From the NCBI RefSeq assembly GCF_020073815.1, contig NZ_JAIQZJ010000002.1:211827-275826 (forward strand): a DNA stretch of 64,000 nucleotides. The letters run 5' to 3'. This DNA comes from Nocardioides mangrovi. GTDB taxonomy: Bacteria; Actinomycetota; Actinomycetes; Propionibacteriales; Nocardioidaceae. A model generated the notes under the pieces. The model was not told the DNA's origin. It did not search any database and saw only the letters and a program-made list of their open reading frames with translations. A program made the translations under genes and the position numbers. Every line of letters starts with the position of its first letter. The first letter of the stretch is position 1. Shown in pieces: positions 15,310 through 24,190 of this stretch.

Positions 15310-16118
15310 CCGAGCTGCACGAGCGGACCGACCTGCTCCACCTGCTGCGGAGCCGGCCCCTGGTGGTGCTGACCGGCGCGGGCCTGTCCACCGACTCGGG
15401 GATCCCCGACTACCGCGGGCCCCAGGCGCCGGCGCGGATGCCGATGACCTACCAGGAGTTCGTCTCCGGCCCCGAGGCCCGGCAGCGCTACTGGGCGCGC
15501 AGCCACGTCGGGTGGGGGCGGATGCGGCGCGCCGACCCCAACGACGGTCACCGCGCGCTGGCCCGGATCGCGCCCGACCTCCTCATCACCCAGAACGTCG
15601 ACGGCCTGCACGAGAAGGTCGGCACCCCGCGACTCGTCGCGCTGCACGGCCGGATCGCCGACGTGGTCTGCCTCGGCTGCCGCGAGACCTCGACCCGCGC
15701 CGCGCTCCAGGAGCTGCTCGGCGAGCTCAACCCCGGGTACGCCGACCGGCACGCCGCGGTCGAGGTGCGACCGGACGGCGACGTCGACCTCGAGGACACG
15801 GCCGGGTTCGTCGTCCCGGCGTGCGACGGCTGCGGCGGGATCCTCAAGCCGCACGTGGTGTTCTTCGGCGAGAACGTCCCGGCCGAGCGGGTCGCCCGCT
15901 GCTACGCCGCGGTCGACGCGCTGGCGGAGACCGACGGGGTGCTGCTGGTCGCCGGCTCGAGCCTCACCGTGATGTCCGGCCTGAGGTTCGTACGACGCGC
16001 CGCGAAGGCCGGGACGCCCGTCGTGATCGTCAACCGCGGCACCACGCGGGGCGACGACCTCGCGACGTACCGCGTCGAGGACGGCTGCAGCGAGTTCCTC
16101 ACCGCGCTGGCGGGCTGA
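15306..16118 (+). CDS. Sir2-family NAD-dependent protein deacylase
   Basis: 270 residues. Removes acyl groups from lysines using NAD. Motifs: VVLTGAGLSTDSGIPDYRGP (NAD loop, about residues 20-40), TQNVDGLHEKVG (catalytic region), VALHG with the catalytic His, two Cys pairs CLGC and CDGCGG for zinc, LKPHVVFFGENVP and LLVAGSSLTVMSG. The start is TTG 15306, overlapping the DUF2277 stop. The long insertion between the two zinc Cys pairs (about 45 residues) includes the DGDVDLEDT segment. Confidence 0.92.
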   Translation: MTELHERTDLLHLLRSRPLVVLTGAGLSTDSGIPDYRGPQAPARMPMTYQEFVSGPEARQRYWARSHVGWGRMRRADPNDGHRALARIAPDLLITQNVDGLHEKVGTPRLVALHGRIADVVCLGCRETSTRAALQELLGELNPGYADRHAAVEVRPDGDVDLEDTAGFVVPACDGCGGILKPHVVFFGENVPAERVARCYAAVDALAETDGVLLVAGSSLTVMSGLRFVRRAAKAGTPVVIVNRGTTRGDDLATYRVEDGCSEFLTALAG

Positions 16119-16133
16119 CCGCCCGGGACCGGC

Positions 16134-16460
16134 TCAGCCGGCCTGGTCCTTGGAGAGCTCGCCGAGGAGGTCGACGATCTCGTGCAGCGAGAGGTCGTGG
16201 ACGGCCGGGTCGAGGCCCTCGACGCGCTCGAGGGCGAGGTCCTCCGGCAGCCGGGCGCCGATGTCGAAGGTGTAGATGGTGTCGTCGATGTCGAAGTCGA
16301 TGCCGCCGACCTGCGCGGCGTAGTAGTCACCCTCGGCGGTGTGCAGCACCACGCCCTCGCGGTGCTCGAGCCCGCGCTCGAGCCCGGTCTGGCTGTGGGC
16401 GACCACCACCGCCCGCTCCCCACGCACCCGTACGGACGGGTCGAGTGCCACGATCTCCAT
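16134..16460 (-). CDS. Acidic hypothetical protein
   Basis: 108 residues, MEIVALDPSVRVRGERAVVV at the N-terminus, then GVVLHTAEGDYYAAQVGGID and an acidic C-terminal half rich in Asp, Glu and Leu (HDLSLHEIVDLLGELSKDQ). Codon usage is typical. No signal or TM segment; it looks like a small soluble beta-alpha protein. The ATG at 16460 has no clear Shine-Dalgarno. I do not recognise it. It stands alone, convergent with the sirtuin, and the 165 bp before it hold only a weak TACGGT box (minus strand) and a hairpin at the end of the next gene. Confidence 0.75.
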   Translation of the reverse strand: MEIVALDPSVRVRGERAVVVAHSQTGLERGLEHREGVVLHTAEGDYYAAQVGGIDFDIDDTIYTFDIGARLPEDLALERVEGLDPAVHDLSLHEIVDLLGELSKDQAG

Positions 16461-16618
16461 CTGTACCCTCCCACTGCCTCCCCCGGCAGCCACCGACCCG
16501 GTCCCCCCGACCCGGTCGCACCCACCGTAGCGACGTCACCATCACGACAAACTCAAGGCGGACGCAAGACGCCCACAATTGTCCGGCCAACGCCCGAGCG
16601 GGTCGGTAGTTCTGCGTG

Positions 16619-16638
16619 CCGGAGGTCACAGCCTCCGG
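16619..16638 (-). terminator. Hairpin at the end of the IdeR-type gene
   Basis: CCGGAGG-TCACAG-CCTCCGG, a perfect 7-bp stem with a 6-base loop that contains the stop codon (16628-16626). No T-run follows. It may terminate or stabilise the transcript. Confidence 0.4.
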
Positions 16639-17312
16639 ACGAAGATGTGGTCGGCTGCCTCCGGCACGATCTCCGCGGTCTCGCCGCCCGAGCCCACCAG
16701 GACCCCGGCCGGCGTCGCGACGACGGTGATCGTCTTGTCCGGCAGCGCGCCCACTCGGCGCATCGCGCTCATCAGGATCTCGTCCTTCTGCATCTCCTCC
16801 GAGATGCGTCGGACCAGCACTCTCCCCTCGTCCGAGCCGGCTGCCCGGGACAGCGGCTCGACTCCCTCCATGAACTCCTCGACCCGCTCGCTCTCGCCCA
16901 GCTCGTCCAGGCCCGGGATCGGGTTGCCGTACGGCGACTCGGTCGGGTGGTCGAGGAGCTTGAGAAGGCGACGCTCCACGGTCTCGGACATCACGTGCTC
17001 CCATCGGCACGCCTCTTCGTGCACCAGCTCCCACTCGAGCCCGATGACGTCGGTGAGGAGCCGCTCGGCGAGGCGGTGCTTGCGCATCACCCGGGTCGCC
17101 AGGCGCATCCCCTCGTCGGTCAGCTCGAGATGACGGTCGCCCTGGACGGTCAGCAGACCGTCGCGCTCCATCCGGGCGACGGTCTGGGAGACCGTCGGAC
17201 CGCTCTGGTGCAGTCGCTCCGCGATCCGGGCACGCAGCGGGACGATGCCCTCCTCGACCAGCTCGTAGATGGTCCGGAGGTACATCTCGGTGGTGTCGAT
17301 CAGATCGCTCAC
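16626..17312 (-). CDS. ideR: IdeR/DtxR-family metal-dependent transcriptional regulator
   Basis: 228 residues. Iron-sensing repressor. It begins VSDLIDTTEMYLRTIYEL with the helix-turn-helix IAERLHQSGPTVSQTVARME (about residues 27-46), then the metal and dimer domain with HRLAERLLTDVIGLEW, CRWEHVMSETVERRL (Cys, Glu and His ligands) and the PYGNPIPGLDELG loop. The SH3-like C-terminal domain ends ADHIFVRRL. It is close to actinobacterial IdeR throughout. Start is GTG 17312 with CAGAAT 6 bp upstream; the GGAGG there is too near to be a Shine-Dalgarno, so leaderless translation is likely. It is divergent from the photolyase across 43 bp. Confidence 0.92.
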   Translation of the reverse strand: MSDLIDTTEMYLRTIYELVEEGIVPLRARIAERLHQSGPTVSQTVARMERDGLLTVQGDRHLELTDEGMRLATRVMRKHRLAERLLTDVIGLEWELVHEEACRWEHVMSETVERRLLKLLDHPTESPYGNPIPGLDELGESERVEEFMEGVEPLSRAAGSDEGRVLVRRISEEMQKDEILMSAMRRVGALPDKTITVVATPAGVLVGSGGETAEIVPEAADHIFVRRL

Positions 17313-17355
17313 GCCTCCATTCTGTCGTATGGCACCCACTGGCAGGCTGGAGGCG

Positions 17356-18720
17356 ATGTCCGAGTCCCCTGTTTCCGCCCCCACCGCCGTCATGTGGTTC
17401 CGGCGCGACCTCCGCCTGGCCGACAACCCCGCGCTCCTCGAGGCCGTCGCCGACGGTCCCGTGCTGCCGCTATTCGTGCTCGACCCGGCGCTCTGGCGCC
17501 CGGCCGGGCCGAGCCGGCGCGCCTACCTCGGAGCGTCGCTCCGCGCCCTCGACTCCGCCCTGCGGCAGCGGCGCACCCGGCTCTCCGTGGTCCGCGGCGA
17601 CCCGGTCCGCCGGGTCGTCCTGGCCGCCCGCGAGGTCGGCGCGACCCGCGTCCACGTCGCTGCCGACTTCGGGCCGTACGGCGCCCGCCGCGACGCGGCC
17701 GTCGAGGAGGCGCTCGCCGAGCACGGCATCGAGCTGGTGCGCACCGGCTCGCCGTACGCCGTCGCGCCGGGCCGGGTGACCAGCGGGAGCGGGGAGCCCT
17801 ACAAGGTCTACACGCCCTTCTCCCGCGCCTGGGCCGAGCACGGCTGGCGGGCACCGGTCGAGGCCCCGAGCGGCGGGAGCTGGCTGGAGCTCGAGAAGGA
17901 CACCACCGAGATCCCGGACCCGGCGCTGCCCCCGGGCCTCGAGCTGCCCGAGGCCGGCGAGGCCGCGGCCCGCCGTACCTGGCAGGACTTCCTGGACCGG
18001 GTCGGCGACTACGAGGGCGAGCGCGACCGGCCCGACCTCGACACCACCTCGCGGATGTCGACCCACCTGCGCTGGGGCGAGATCCACCCGCGCACGATGC
18101 TCGCCGACCTGGCCCGCCTGCGCAGCGACGGCGCCGCGACCTACCGCAAGGAGATCGCCTGGCGGGAGTTCTTCGCCGACGTGCTCGCGGCCCGCCCGGA
18201 GACCGCGCGGGAGTACCTGCGCCCCGAGTACGCGCGGATGCGGTACGACGAGCCCGACGCCCAGCTCACCGCCTGGCAGCGCGGCCGCACCGGCTTCCCG
18301 ATCGTCGACGCCGGGATGCGCCAGCTGCGCGCCACCGGGTGGATGCACAACCGCGTCCGGATGATCGTGGCCAGCTTCCTGGTCAAGGACCTGCACCTGG
18401 AGTGGCAGCACGGCGCGCGGCACTTCATGCACTGGCTGGTCGACGGCGATCTCGCCTCCAACCAGCAGAACTGGCAGTGGGCCGCGGGCAGCGGCGTCGA
18501 CGCGGCGCCGTACTTCCGCGTCTTCAACCCGACCACCCAGGGCCGGAAGTTCGACGCCCGCGGCGACTACGTCCGGCGATGGGTGCCCGAGCTCGCCGAG
18601 GTCGCCGACCCGCACGACCCGAGCGCCGAGGACCGGGAGGCGTCGGGCTACCCGGAGGCGATCGTCGACCACGCCGCCGAGCGCCGCGAGGCCCTCGACC
18701 GCTGGGAGGAGATCAGGTGA
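17356..18720 (+). CDS. phr: Deoxyribodipyrimidine photolyase (CPD class I)
   Basis: 454 residues. Light-driven repair of cyclobutane pyrimidine dimers. N-terminal antenna domain TAVMWFRRDLRLADNP (about residue 10), then the FAD domain with STHLRWGEIHPRTML, WREFFADVL, GFPIVDAGMRQLRATGWMHN, RMIVASFLVKDLHLEW and DLASNQQNWQWAAGSGVDAA, which contains the Asn contacting flavin and the Trp electron-transfer chain. I chose ATG 17356, where family similarity begins. The GH13 gene follows after 39 bp but has its own -10 box. Confidence 0.95.
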   Translation: MSESPVSAPTAVMWFRRDLRLADNPALLEAVADGPVLPLFVLDPALWRPAGPSRRAYLGASLRALDSALRQRRTRLSVVRGDPVRRVVLAAREVGATRVHVAADFGPYGARRDAAVEEALAEHGIELVRTGSPYAVAPGRVTSGSGEPYKVYTPFSRAWAEHGWRAPVEAPSGGSWLELEKDTTEIPDPALPPGLELPEAGEAAARRTWQDFLDRVGDYEGERDRPDLDTTSRMSTHLRWGEIHPRTMLADLARLRSDGAATYRKEIAWREFFADVLAARPETAREYLRPEYARMRYDEPDAQLTAWQRGRTGFPIVDAGMRQLRATGWMHNRVRMIVASFLVKDLHLEWQHGARHFMHWLVDGDLASNQQNWQWAAGSGVDAAPYFRVFNPTTQGRKFDARGDYVRRWVPELAEVADPHDPSAEDREASGYPEAIVDHAAERREALDRWEEIR

Positions 18721-18759
18721 CCTCCCGAGGAGCGGGGCGACGTCCCTAGGATGTCCCGC

Positions 18760-20367
18760 ATGGCTTTGAACGATCCAGCACAGCAGCAGGAGTGGTGGCG
18801 GCACGCGGTGACCTACCAGGTCTACCCGCGGAGCTTCGCCGACGGGAACGGCGACGGGATCGGCGACATCCCCGGGATCACCTCCCGGCTGCCGTACCTG
18901 CGCGACCTCGGCGTCGACGCCATCTGGATCTCGCCGTTCTACACCTCGCCGCAGCACGACCACGGGTACGACGTCGCCGACTACTGCGACATCGACCCGC
19001 TCTTCGGCACCCTCGCGGACGCCGACGCGCTCCTCGAGCGGGCCCACGAGCTCGGCCTCAAGGTGATCGTCGACCTGGTGCCCAACCACACCTCCAGCGA
19101 GCACGAGTGGTTCCAGGCCGCCGTCGCCGCCGGACCCGGCAGCCACGAGCGCGACCGCTACCTCTTCCGCGACGCGCCCGCGGACGGCTCGCTGCCCAAC
19201 AACTGGATGTCGGTCTTCGGGGGTCCCGCGTGGACCCGCGTCGAGGACGGCACCGGCGACGACGCCCAGTACTACCTGCACCTCTTCGACTCCAGCCAGC
19301 CCGACCTCAACTGGCGCAACCCCGAGGTCGGCGACATGTTCGTCGACGTGCTGCGCTTCTGGCTCGACCGCGGGGTCGACGGCTTCCGGGTCGACGTCGC
19401 CCACGGCCTCTTCAAGGAGGAGGGGCTGCGCGACCAGCGCCGCCCCGAGGGCGTCGACCAGCTCCGCGGGCAGTCCGCCGGCGAGTCGATGGTCGAGCGC
19501 TCCGAGGTCGACGAGCCGATGTGGGACCAGCCCGAGGTCCACGACGTCTACCGCCGCTGGCACGAGGTGCTCGCCAAGTACGACGGCGACCGAATGTTCG
19601 TCGCCGAGGCGTGGACGCAGACGCCGGAGTCGATGGCCCGCTACATCCGCCCCGACGAGTTCAGCCAGGCCTTCAACTTCGCGTGGCTGCTGGCCGACTG
19701 GAAGGCCGACGCCTTCCGCGGTGTCATCACCGACACGCTCGACGCGGTCGGCCTGGTCGGCGGCTCCCCCACCTGGGTGCTGAGCAACCACGACGTCATC
19801 CGGCACGTGACCCGGTACGGCGGCGGCGAGCTCGGCCTGGCCCGGGCCAAGGCGGCCACGCTCACGATGCTCGCGCTGCCCGGCTCGGCCTACCTCTACG
19901 AGGGCGAGGAGCTCGGCCTGCCCGAGGTCGAGGTCGCCCCGGAGTTCCGTCAGGACCCGCTCTTCCTGCGCACCGGCGAGGGCGGCCGCGACGGCTGCCG
20001 CGTGCCGGTGCCGTGGAGCGGCACGGCCCCGCCGTACGGCTTCGGACCCGGGACGGGTCAGCCGTGGCTGCCCCAGCCCGACGACTGGGCGCCGCTCACT
20101 GCGGAGGCCGAGACCGGCGACGACGCGTCGACGCTCGAGTTCTACCGGGCGGCGCTCGCCGTCCGTCGTACCTTCGCGACGACGGCCGGGGACGACGTGG
20201 AGATGCTCGAGCTCGGCGAGGACGTCGTGGCGTTCCGCCGCGGCCCGGTGACCTGCGTGCTCAACTGCGGCACCGCGCCGGTCGACCTGCCCGAGGGCCG
20301 GGTGCTGATGGCCAGCGGCCCGGTCGACGGCACGCTGCCCGGCGACACGGCGGTCTGGCTGGGCTGA
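18760..20367 (+). CDS. GH13 alpha-glucosidase / oligo-1,6-glucosidase family enzyme
   Basis: 535 residues. Cytoplasmic (no signal peptide) retaining alpha-glycosidase acting on short malto- or isomalto-oligosaccharides or sucrose. Motifs in order: VYPRSFADGNGDGIGDI, DAIWISPFYTSP, VDLVPNHTS (region I), GFRVDVAHG with nucleophile Asp212, FVAEAW with acid/base Glu283, LSNHDVIRH with Asp345. TAGGAT (18747-18752) lies 7 bp before ATG 18760, so the start is leaderless; an ATG at 18751 inside that box is less likely. The 538-residue alternative would add only three residues. Confidence 0.92.
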   Translation: MALNDPAQQQEWWRHAVTYQVYPRSFADGNGDGIGDIPGITSRLPYLRDLGVDAIWISPFYTSPQHDHGYDVADYCDIDPLFGTLADADALLERAHELGLKVIVDLVPNHTSSEHEWFQAAVAAGPGSHERDRYLFRDAPADGSLPNNWMSVFGGPAWTRVEDGTGDDAQYYLHLFDSSQPDLNWRNPEVGDMFVDVLRFWLDRGVDGFRVDVAHGLFKEEGLRDQRRPEGVDQLRGQSAGESMVERSEVDEPMWDQPEVHDVYRRWHEVLAKYDGDRMFVAEAWTQTPESMARYIRPDEFSQAFNFAWLLADWKADAFRGVITDTLDAVGLVGGSPTWVLSNHDVIRHVTRYGGGELGLARAKAATLTMLALPGSAYLYEGEELGLPEVEVAPEFRQDPLFLRTGEGGRDGCRVPVPWSGTAPPYGFGPGTGQPWLPQPDDWAPLTAEAETGDDASTLEFYRAALAVRRTFATTAGDDVEMLELGEDVVAFRRGPVTCVLNCGTAPVDLPEGRVLMASGPVDGTLPGDTAVWLG

Positions 20368-20370
20368 GGA

Positions 20371-20832
20371 TCAGGCGTCGAGGGCGACGTTGTAGCGGCC
20401 GAGCAGCCGCACGAACGTCGCCAGCTCGGCGTCGTCGAGATCGGCGAGCCGGTCGTCGACCCACACCCGGCGCTCGGCGGCGACGACCTCCATCCGGTCG
20501 CGGGCGGCCTCGCTGACGGCGACCAGGCTGGCCCGGCCGTCGTCGGGGTCCGGGGTGCGGTCGACGAGGCCGAGGTCCATGAGGTGCTGGACCTGACGGC
20601 TGATGGCGCCCTTGTCGATCGTGAACGCCTCGGCCATCGCTGAGGCGCGGACGGGTCCGTGGACCTGGAGCCAGGAGAGCATGAGGTAGGTCGACCCCTG
20701 GAGCTCCGGGTGGACGGCGCGGGCCCGCTCGGCGATGACCCGACGGACGCGGCGGATCATCACGCCGACCTGCTCCTCGAGATCGCGGAGCAGATCGACG
20801 CGGGCGGCGGTCCCGGGGGTCACGGTGGTCAT
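20371..20832 (-). CDS. MarR-family regulator of the adjacent MFS exporter
   Basis: 153 residues. The winged helix is ASAMAEAFTIDKGAISRQVQ (about residues 60-80) with wing RTPDPDDGRASLVAVSE carrying the conserved Asp-Arg pair. ATG 20832 overlaps the stop of the MFS gene (ATGA), so both are translated from one message. Two similar imperfect palindromes at 22467-22481 and 22496-22510 flank the operon promoter and are the likely binding sites, giving autorepression relieved by a drug-like ligand. Confidence 0.9.
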   Translation of the reverse strand: MTTVTPGTAARVDLLRDLEEQVGVMIRRVRRVIAERARAVHPELQGSTYLMLSWLQVHGPVRASAMAEAFTIDKGAISRQVQHLMDLGLVDRTPDPDDGRASLVAVSEAARDRMEVVAAERRVWVDDRLADLDDAELATFVRLLGRYNVALDA

Positions 20833-22454
20833 CGCACAGCCTCGGCCTTCACGACGGCGGGGTGGATCTCGGCGGCGACCTCGGGCGAGGTCTCGGCGAT
20901 CTCCTCGATGTTGGAGGTCCGCAGCGGGACCTCCTTGATCAGGATCACGCACACGAGGGCGATCAGGGCGAACGGCGCGGCGACCAGGAAGAGCTCGCCG
21001 AACGACTGGCCGAACGCGGTCTCGAAGACCGCGCGCACCGGCTCGGGCAGGGTCGACAGGTCCGGGATGGAGTGGCTCTCGGTGCTGTCGGTCGCGATCC
21101 CCATCGCCTGGAGGGCGCTGGTGACCTTCCCGGCGACCTGGTGGCTGAGCAGCGCACCCAGCGCCGAGACGCCGATCGAGCCGCCCATCGAGCGGAAGAA
21201 CGCGACGACCGCGCTGGCCGAGCCCATCTCGGACATCGCGACGTTGTTCTGGACCGCGAGCACGAGGTTCTGCATGGTCATGCCCATCCCGACGCCGAGG
21301 ATCGCCATGAAGAGGCCGACCTCGGCGAGGTTGGTCTTCTCGTCGATGGTGCCGAGCAGCGCGAGGCCCGCGACGACGAGCACCATGCCGCCGACCAGGA
21401 AGCGCTTCCAGCGTCCGGTCGCGGTGATGATCCGGCCGCTGAAGATGCTGGAGACGAAGAGCCCGCCGACCATCGCGATCGACATCAGGCCGGCGTGGGT
21501 CGGGCTCATGCCGCGAGCGGTCTGGAAGTACTGGCTCAGGTAGACCGTGGAGCCGAACATCGCGACGCCGACCATGATCGAGGCGATCGTGGCGAGCGTG
21601 ATGGTGCGGTCCCGGAAGAGGTGCAGCGGGATGATCGGGTCCTTGGCGACCCGCGCCTCGACGTACACCGCCGCGGCGAGCAGCACCAGGCCGAGCACCA
21701 CGAGGGCCGCGCTGGTGGCCGAGCCCCAGGCGAAGTCGTTGCCGGCGAGGCTGACCCAGATCAGCAGGGTGGAGACGCCCGCGACGATCAGCGTCGCGCC
21801 GGCGTAGTCGATGTCGACCGCGCGCTTGACCACCGGGAGGTGCAGGGTCTTCTGGAGCAGGAAGAACGCGATCACGGCGAAGGGCAGGCCGACGAAGAAG
21901 CAGCCGCGCCAGCCGAGCGCCGAGTCGACGATGACGCCACCGATGAGCGGGCCGCTGACGGTCGCGAGCGCGAAGACCGCGCCGAGGTAGCCGGAGTAGC
22001 GACCGCGCTCCCGCGGCGACACGATGGTCGCGAGCACGACCTGGACGAGCGCGGTCAGGCCGCCGACGCCGAGGCCCTGCACGACGCGGGCGCCGATGAG
22101 GACGCCCATGCTCGGCGCGAGCGCGGCGGCGACCGAGCCGGCGATGTAGATGAGCAGCGCGACCTGCACCAGCAGCTTCTTGCTGAAGAGGTCGGCGAGC
22201 TTGCCCCAGATCGGGGTGGTCGCGGTCATCGCCAGCAGCGTCGCGACGACGACCCAGGTGTAGCCGGTCTGGCTGCCGTGGAGGTCGGAGACGATGCGGG
22301 GCAGGGCGTTGGAGACGACGGTGCTCGAGAGCATCGCCACGAACATCGCCAGCAGCAGGCCGCTGAGGGCCTCGAGGATCTGCCGGTGGGACATGGGAGC
22401 GTCGTCGGCACGTGCGGCGGCGGCAGGTTCGGTGGTCACGGAAGCTCGATTCAC
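20829..22454 (-). CDS. DHA2-family (EmrB/QacA-type, 14-TM) MFS drug exporter
   Basis: 541 residues. Proton-driven export of toxic compounds across the inner membrane. Features: LSSTVVSNALPRIVSDL in TM1 (motif D1 of 14-TM exporters), WGKLADLFSKK (motif A), ARVVQGLGVGGLTALVQVVL (motif B), GPLIGGVIVDSALGWRGCFF (motif C, antiporters) and about 14 hydrophobic segments. A 45-residue loop near the C-terminus (TDSTESHSIPDLSTLPEPV) lies before the last helix. Start GTG 22454 follows a promoter with TTGTCG and TATAGT boxes (18-bp spacer) embedded in a double operator. Confidence 0.93.
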   Translation of the reverse strand: MNRASVTTEPAAAARADDAPMSHRQILEALSGLLLAMFVAMLSSTVVSNALPRIVSDLHGSQTGYTWVVVATLLAMTATTPIWGKLADLFSKKLLVQVALLIYIAGSVAAALAPSMGVLIGARVVQGLGVGGLTALVQVVLATIVSPRERGRYSGYLGAVFALATVSGPLIGGVIVDSALGWRGCFFVGLPFAVIAFFLLQKTLHLPVVKRAVDIDYAGATLIVAGVSTLLIWVSLAGNDFAWGSATSAALVVLGLVLLAAAVYVEARVAKDPIIPLHLFRDRTITLATIASIMVGVAMFGSTVYLSQYFQTARGMSPTHAGLMSIAMVGGLFVSSIFSGRIITATGRWKRFLVGGMVLVVAGLALLGTIDEKTNLAEVGLFMAILGVGMGMTMQNLVLAVQNNVAMSEMGSASAVVAFFRSMGGSIGVSALGALLSHQVAGKVTSALQAMGIATDSTESHSIPDLSTLPEPVRAVFETAFGQSFGELFLVAAPFALIALVCVILIKEVPLRTSNIEEIAETSPEVAAEIHPAVVKAEAVR

Positions 22455-22466
22455 GACGACTAGAAG

Positions 22467-22510
22467 GTTGTCGGTGGCAACTATATTCCCGAAAGGTTGC
22501 CACCGACAAC
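22467..22510 (-). promoter_or_regulatory. MFS-marR promoter with double MarR operator
   Basis: Two 15-bp arms, GTTGTCGGTGGCAAC (22467-22481) and its exact reverse complement GTTGCCACCGACAAC (22496-22510), are separated by 14 bp. Each arm is itself an imperfect palindrome of the form GTTGYC-N3-GRCAAC. On the minus strand -35 TTGTCG (22509-22504) lies in one arm and -10 TATAGT (22485-22480) runs into the other, so a bound repressor would block both. Confidence 0.82.
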
Positions 22511-22546
22511 GAAGTGTCGATCACACGGGGTCACATGTGAGCCGGA

Positions 22547-22810
22547 CTACTCTCCGCCGTCTCGTGCCGGGTCGGCGTCCTTGTCGCGGTGCAGAGCCTC
22601 GGACAGGCGGGCAACGGTGTCGTCGTCGGGCGAGGCGGACTGCCGGTTGCTCTCCTCGAGCTGGGCGAGCAGCTCGGCCCGGTGGACCTTCAGCGACCGG
22701 GGCGCGTCGATGCCGACGCGCACCACGTCACCGCGCACCTCGAGCACCGTGACCGTGATGTCGTCACCCAGGACGACGCTCTCTCCCGCACGGCGGCTCA
22801 GTACCAGCAT
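22547..22810 (-). CDS. csrA: Translational regulator CsrA
   Basis: 87 residues. Dimeric RNA-binding repressor recognising GGA in hairpin loops. The protein MLVLSRRAGESVVLGDD, then VTVLEVRGDVVRVGIDAPRS and VHRAELLAQLEE, is canonical, including Leu4, Arg6 and Arg7 and the VHR segment that form the RNA surface. The tail (about 20 residues, acidic/basic) is longer than in E. coli. It is the last gene of the flgN-flgK-flgL-fliW-csrA unit, after fliW. The expected target is the fliC leader about 4.5 kb away. Confidence 0.95.
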   Translation of the reverse strand: MLVLSRRAGESVVLGDDITVTVLEVRGDVVRVGIDAPRSLKVHRAELLAQLEESNRQSASPDDDTVARLSEALHRDKDADPARDGGE

Positions 22811-22838
22811 GGGCCCACCGTATCCGGACGGGGGTGGA

Positions 22839-23291
22839 TCAGCCGAGCAACGGGGCCGCGACGGGCAGGCCGGGCTCGTCGAGCACGATCTGCCCGGCGA
22901 CCCGCGCACCGGGGTTGACCAGCAGCGGTGCGGCGAGGTTGGCGGTGGTGTCGCCCAGGCCGGCGCCAGGGTTGAGGACCACCAGGACCAGGACGTCGGC
23001 GGCCGACTCGATCCGCAGGTCCTCCACGACGTCGTCGCCGACCTCGGGGGCGTAGTCCGGGAAGAAGTGCATCGGCGGGACGACGAGGAAGCGCAGGCCC
23101 TCCTCGTCGAGCGAGGTGAGGCTGAAGAGGTCGCTGCCGGGCTCGAGCTGGACCAGCGCGAAGCGCGTGTGGTCGGGGAAGCCGGGCAGCGGCCGCACCA
23201 TCTCGATCACGGGGATCTCGAGCGACTCGGGCACGGCACCTCCTTCCACGGTGGTCTCGGTGGGGGTGGGAGCCATCATCGTCATCGTCAT
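22839..23291 (-). CDS. fliW: Flagellar assembly factor FliW (CsrA antagonist)
   Basis: 150 residues. Binds CsrA non-competitively and also flagellin, tying flagellin translation to its export. Family signatures: LPGFPDHTRFALVQLEPGSD, LFSLTSLDEEGLRFLVVPP and DVLVLVVLNPG (about residues 30-110). Several N-terminal Met codons exist; ATG 23291 overlaps the flgL stop (ATGA) but the conserved domain begins near residue 23 (LEIPVIEMV). It sits between flgL and csrA, the standard neighbourhood. Confidence 0.92.
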   Translation of the reverse strand: MTMTMMAPTPTETTVEGGAVPESLEIPVIEMVRPLPGFPDHTRFALVQLEPGSDLFSLTSLDEEGLRFLVVPPMHFFPDYAPEVGDDVVEDLRIESAADVLVLVVLNPGAGLGDTTANLAAPLLVNPGARVAGQIVLDEPGLPVAAPLLG

Positions 23292-24190
23292 TTCAGGAAG
23301 TCCAGGAGGCTGGGCTGCACGACACGCGACGTGGCCGCCAGCGCGGCCTGGTAGGCGACTTCCTGCAGCTGGAGGTCGACCGTCGCCTTGGCGAGGTCGA
23401 CGTTCTCGACCTCGGAGAGGGAGTTGTTGAGCGAGAGCTGAGCGTCGGACGCGACGCTCTGTGCCTGCTCCACACGGTTCGTGCGCGCTCCGATGTCGGA
23501 GCGCACATTGGTGATCCGCTTGACGTCCGTGTCCAGCGCGTCGACGTTGTCCGAGACAGCGTCCAGGTCCCCCGACCGCAGAGCGGCCGCCAGGGCCGTC
23601 AGGTGGTCGAAGAGGTTGTCCCCGTCGTCACCGAAGACCTCCGGGCCCTCGATGTCGACGCGGACCTTCGTCCCGTCGGCGACGGTGCGGACCACGCCGG
23701 TCCCCAGTCCGATCGCGTCAGGGTCGGAGAGCTCGCCGTCCGAGGTGTACGCCGTACCCCCGGCGGTGACGCCACCGAAGACCGGGCGGTCCAGGTAGGT
23801 GACGTTGGCATTGCTGATCAGGCCGGCCCGGATCTGGTCGATCTCGGTGGCCAGCGCCTCGCGCGAGGTCGCCCCCGCGGCGCCGCTGTTGGCCTGGACG
23901 GCGAGGTCGCGGGCGCGGGTCACCTGGCTGGTGACCGTGCCGAGCGTGCCGTCGATCTGGTTGAGCCAGCCGAGTGCGTCGTTCGCGTTGCGGACGTACT
24001 GGGTCTGGTCGTTGACCGCCGAGCGGATGCGCATCGCGATCGTCGCGCCGGTCGGGTCGTCGGAGGGCCGGTTGATGACGCGCCCGGTCGTCAGCTGCTC
24101 CTGGACGCTGGCCACCCGGTCCATCGCGGTCTGCATGCCGTTGTACGACCGGTACATCAGCATGCTCTGAGTGATGCGAGTAGTGCTCAC
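23288..24190 (-). CDS. flgL: Flagellar hook-filament junction protein FlgL
   Basis: 300 residues. HAP3, the second junction protein between hook and filament. The N-terminal coiled segment STTRITQSMLMYRSYNGMQT and TGRVINRPSDDPTGATIAMR, and the C-terminal SLNNSLSEVENVDLAKATVD, are the flagellin-like D0/D1 ends. The GTG start overlaps the flgK stop (GTGA) and its stop overlaps fliW (ATGA). Secreted by the flagellar export apparatus. Confidence 0.95.
   Translation of the reverse strand: MSTTRITQSMLMYRSYNGMQTAMDRVASVQEQLTTGRVINRPSDDPTGATIAMRIRSAVNDQTQYVRNANDALGWLNQIDGTLGTVTSQVTRARDLAVQANSGAAGATSREALATEIDQIRAGLISNANVTYLDRPVFGGVTAGGTAYTSDGELSDPDAIGLGTGVVRTVADGTKVRVDIEGPEVFGDDGDNLFDHLTALAAALRSGDLDAVSDNVDALDTDVKRITNVRSDIGARTNRVEQAQSVASDAQLSLNNSLSEVENVDLAKATVDLQLQEVAYQAALAATSRVVQPSLLDFLK

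Noticed and set aside
22531..22540. TCACATGTGA as a CRP-type operator between csrA and the MFS promoter
   Set aside because: Only a 10-bp palindrome with no matching second half-site spacing and no promoter nearby. It is likely chance or part of the csrA 3' end.
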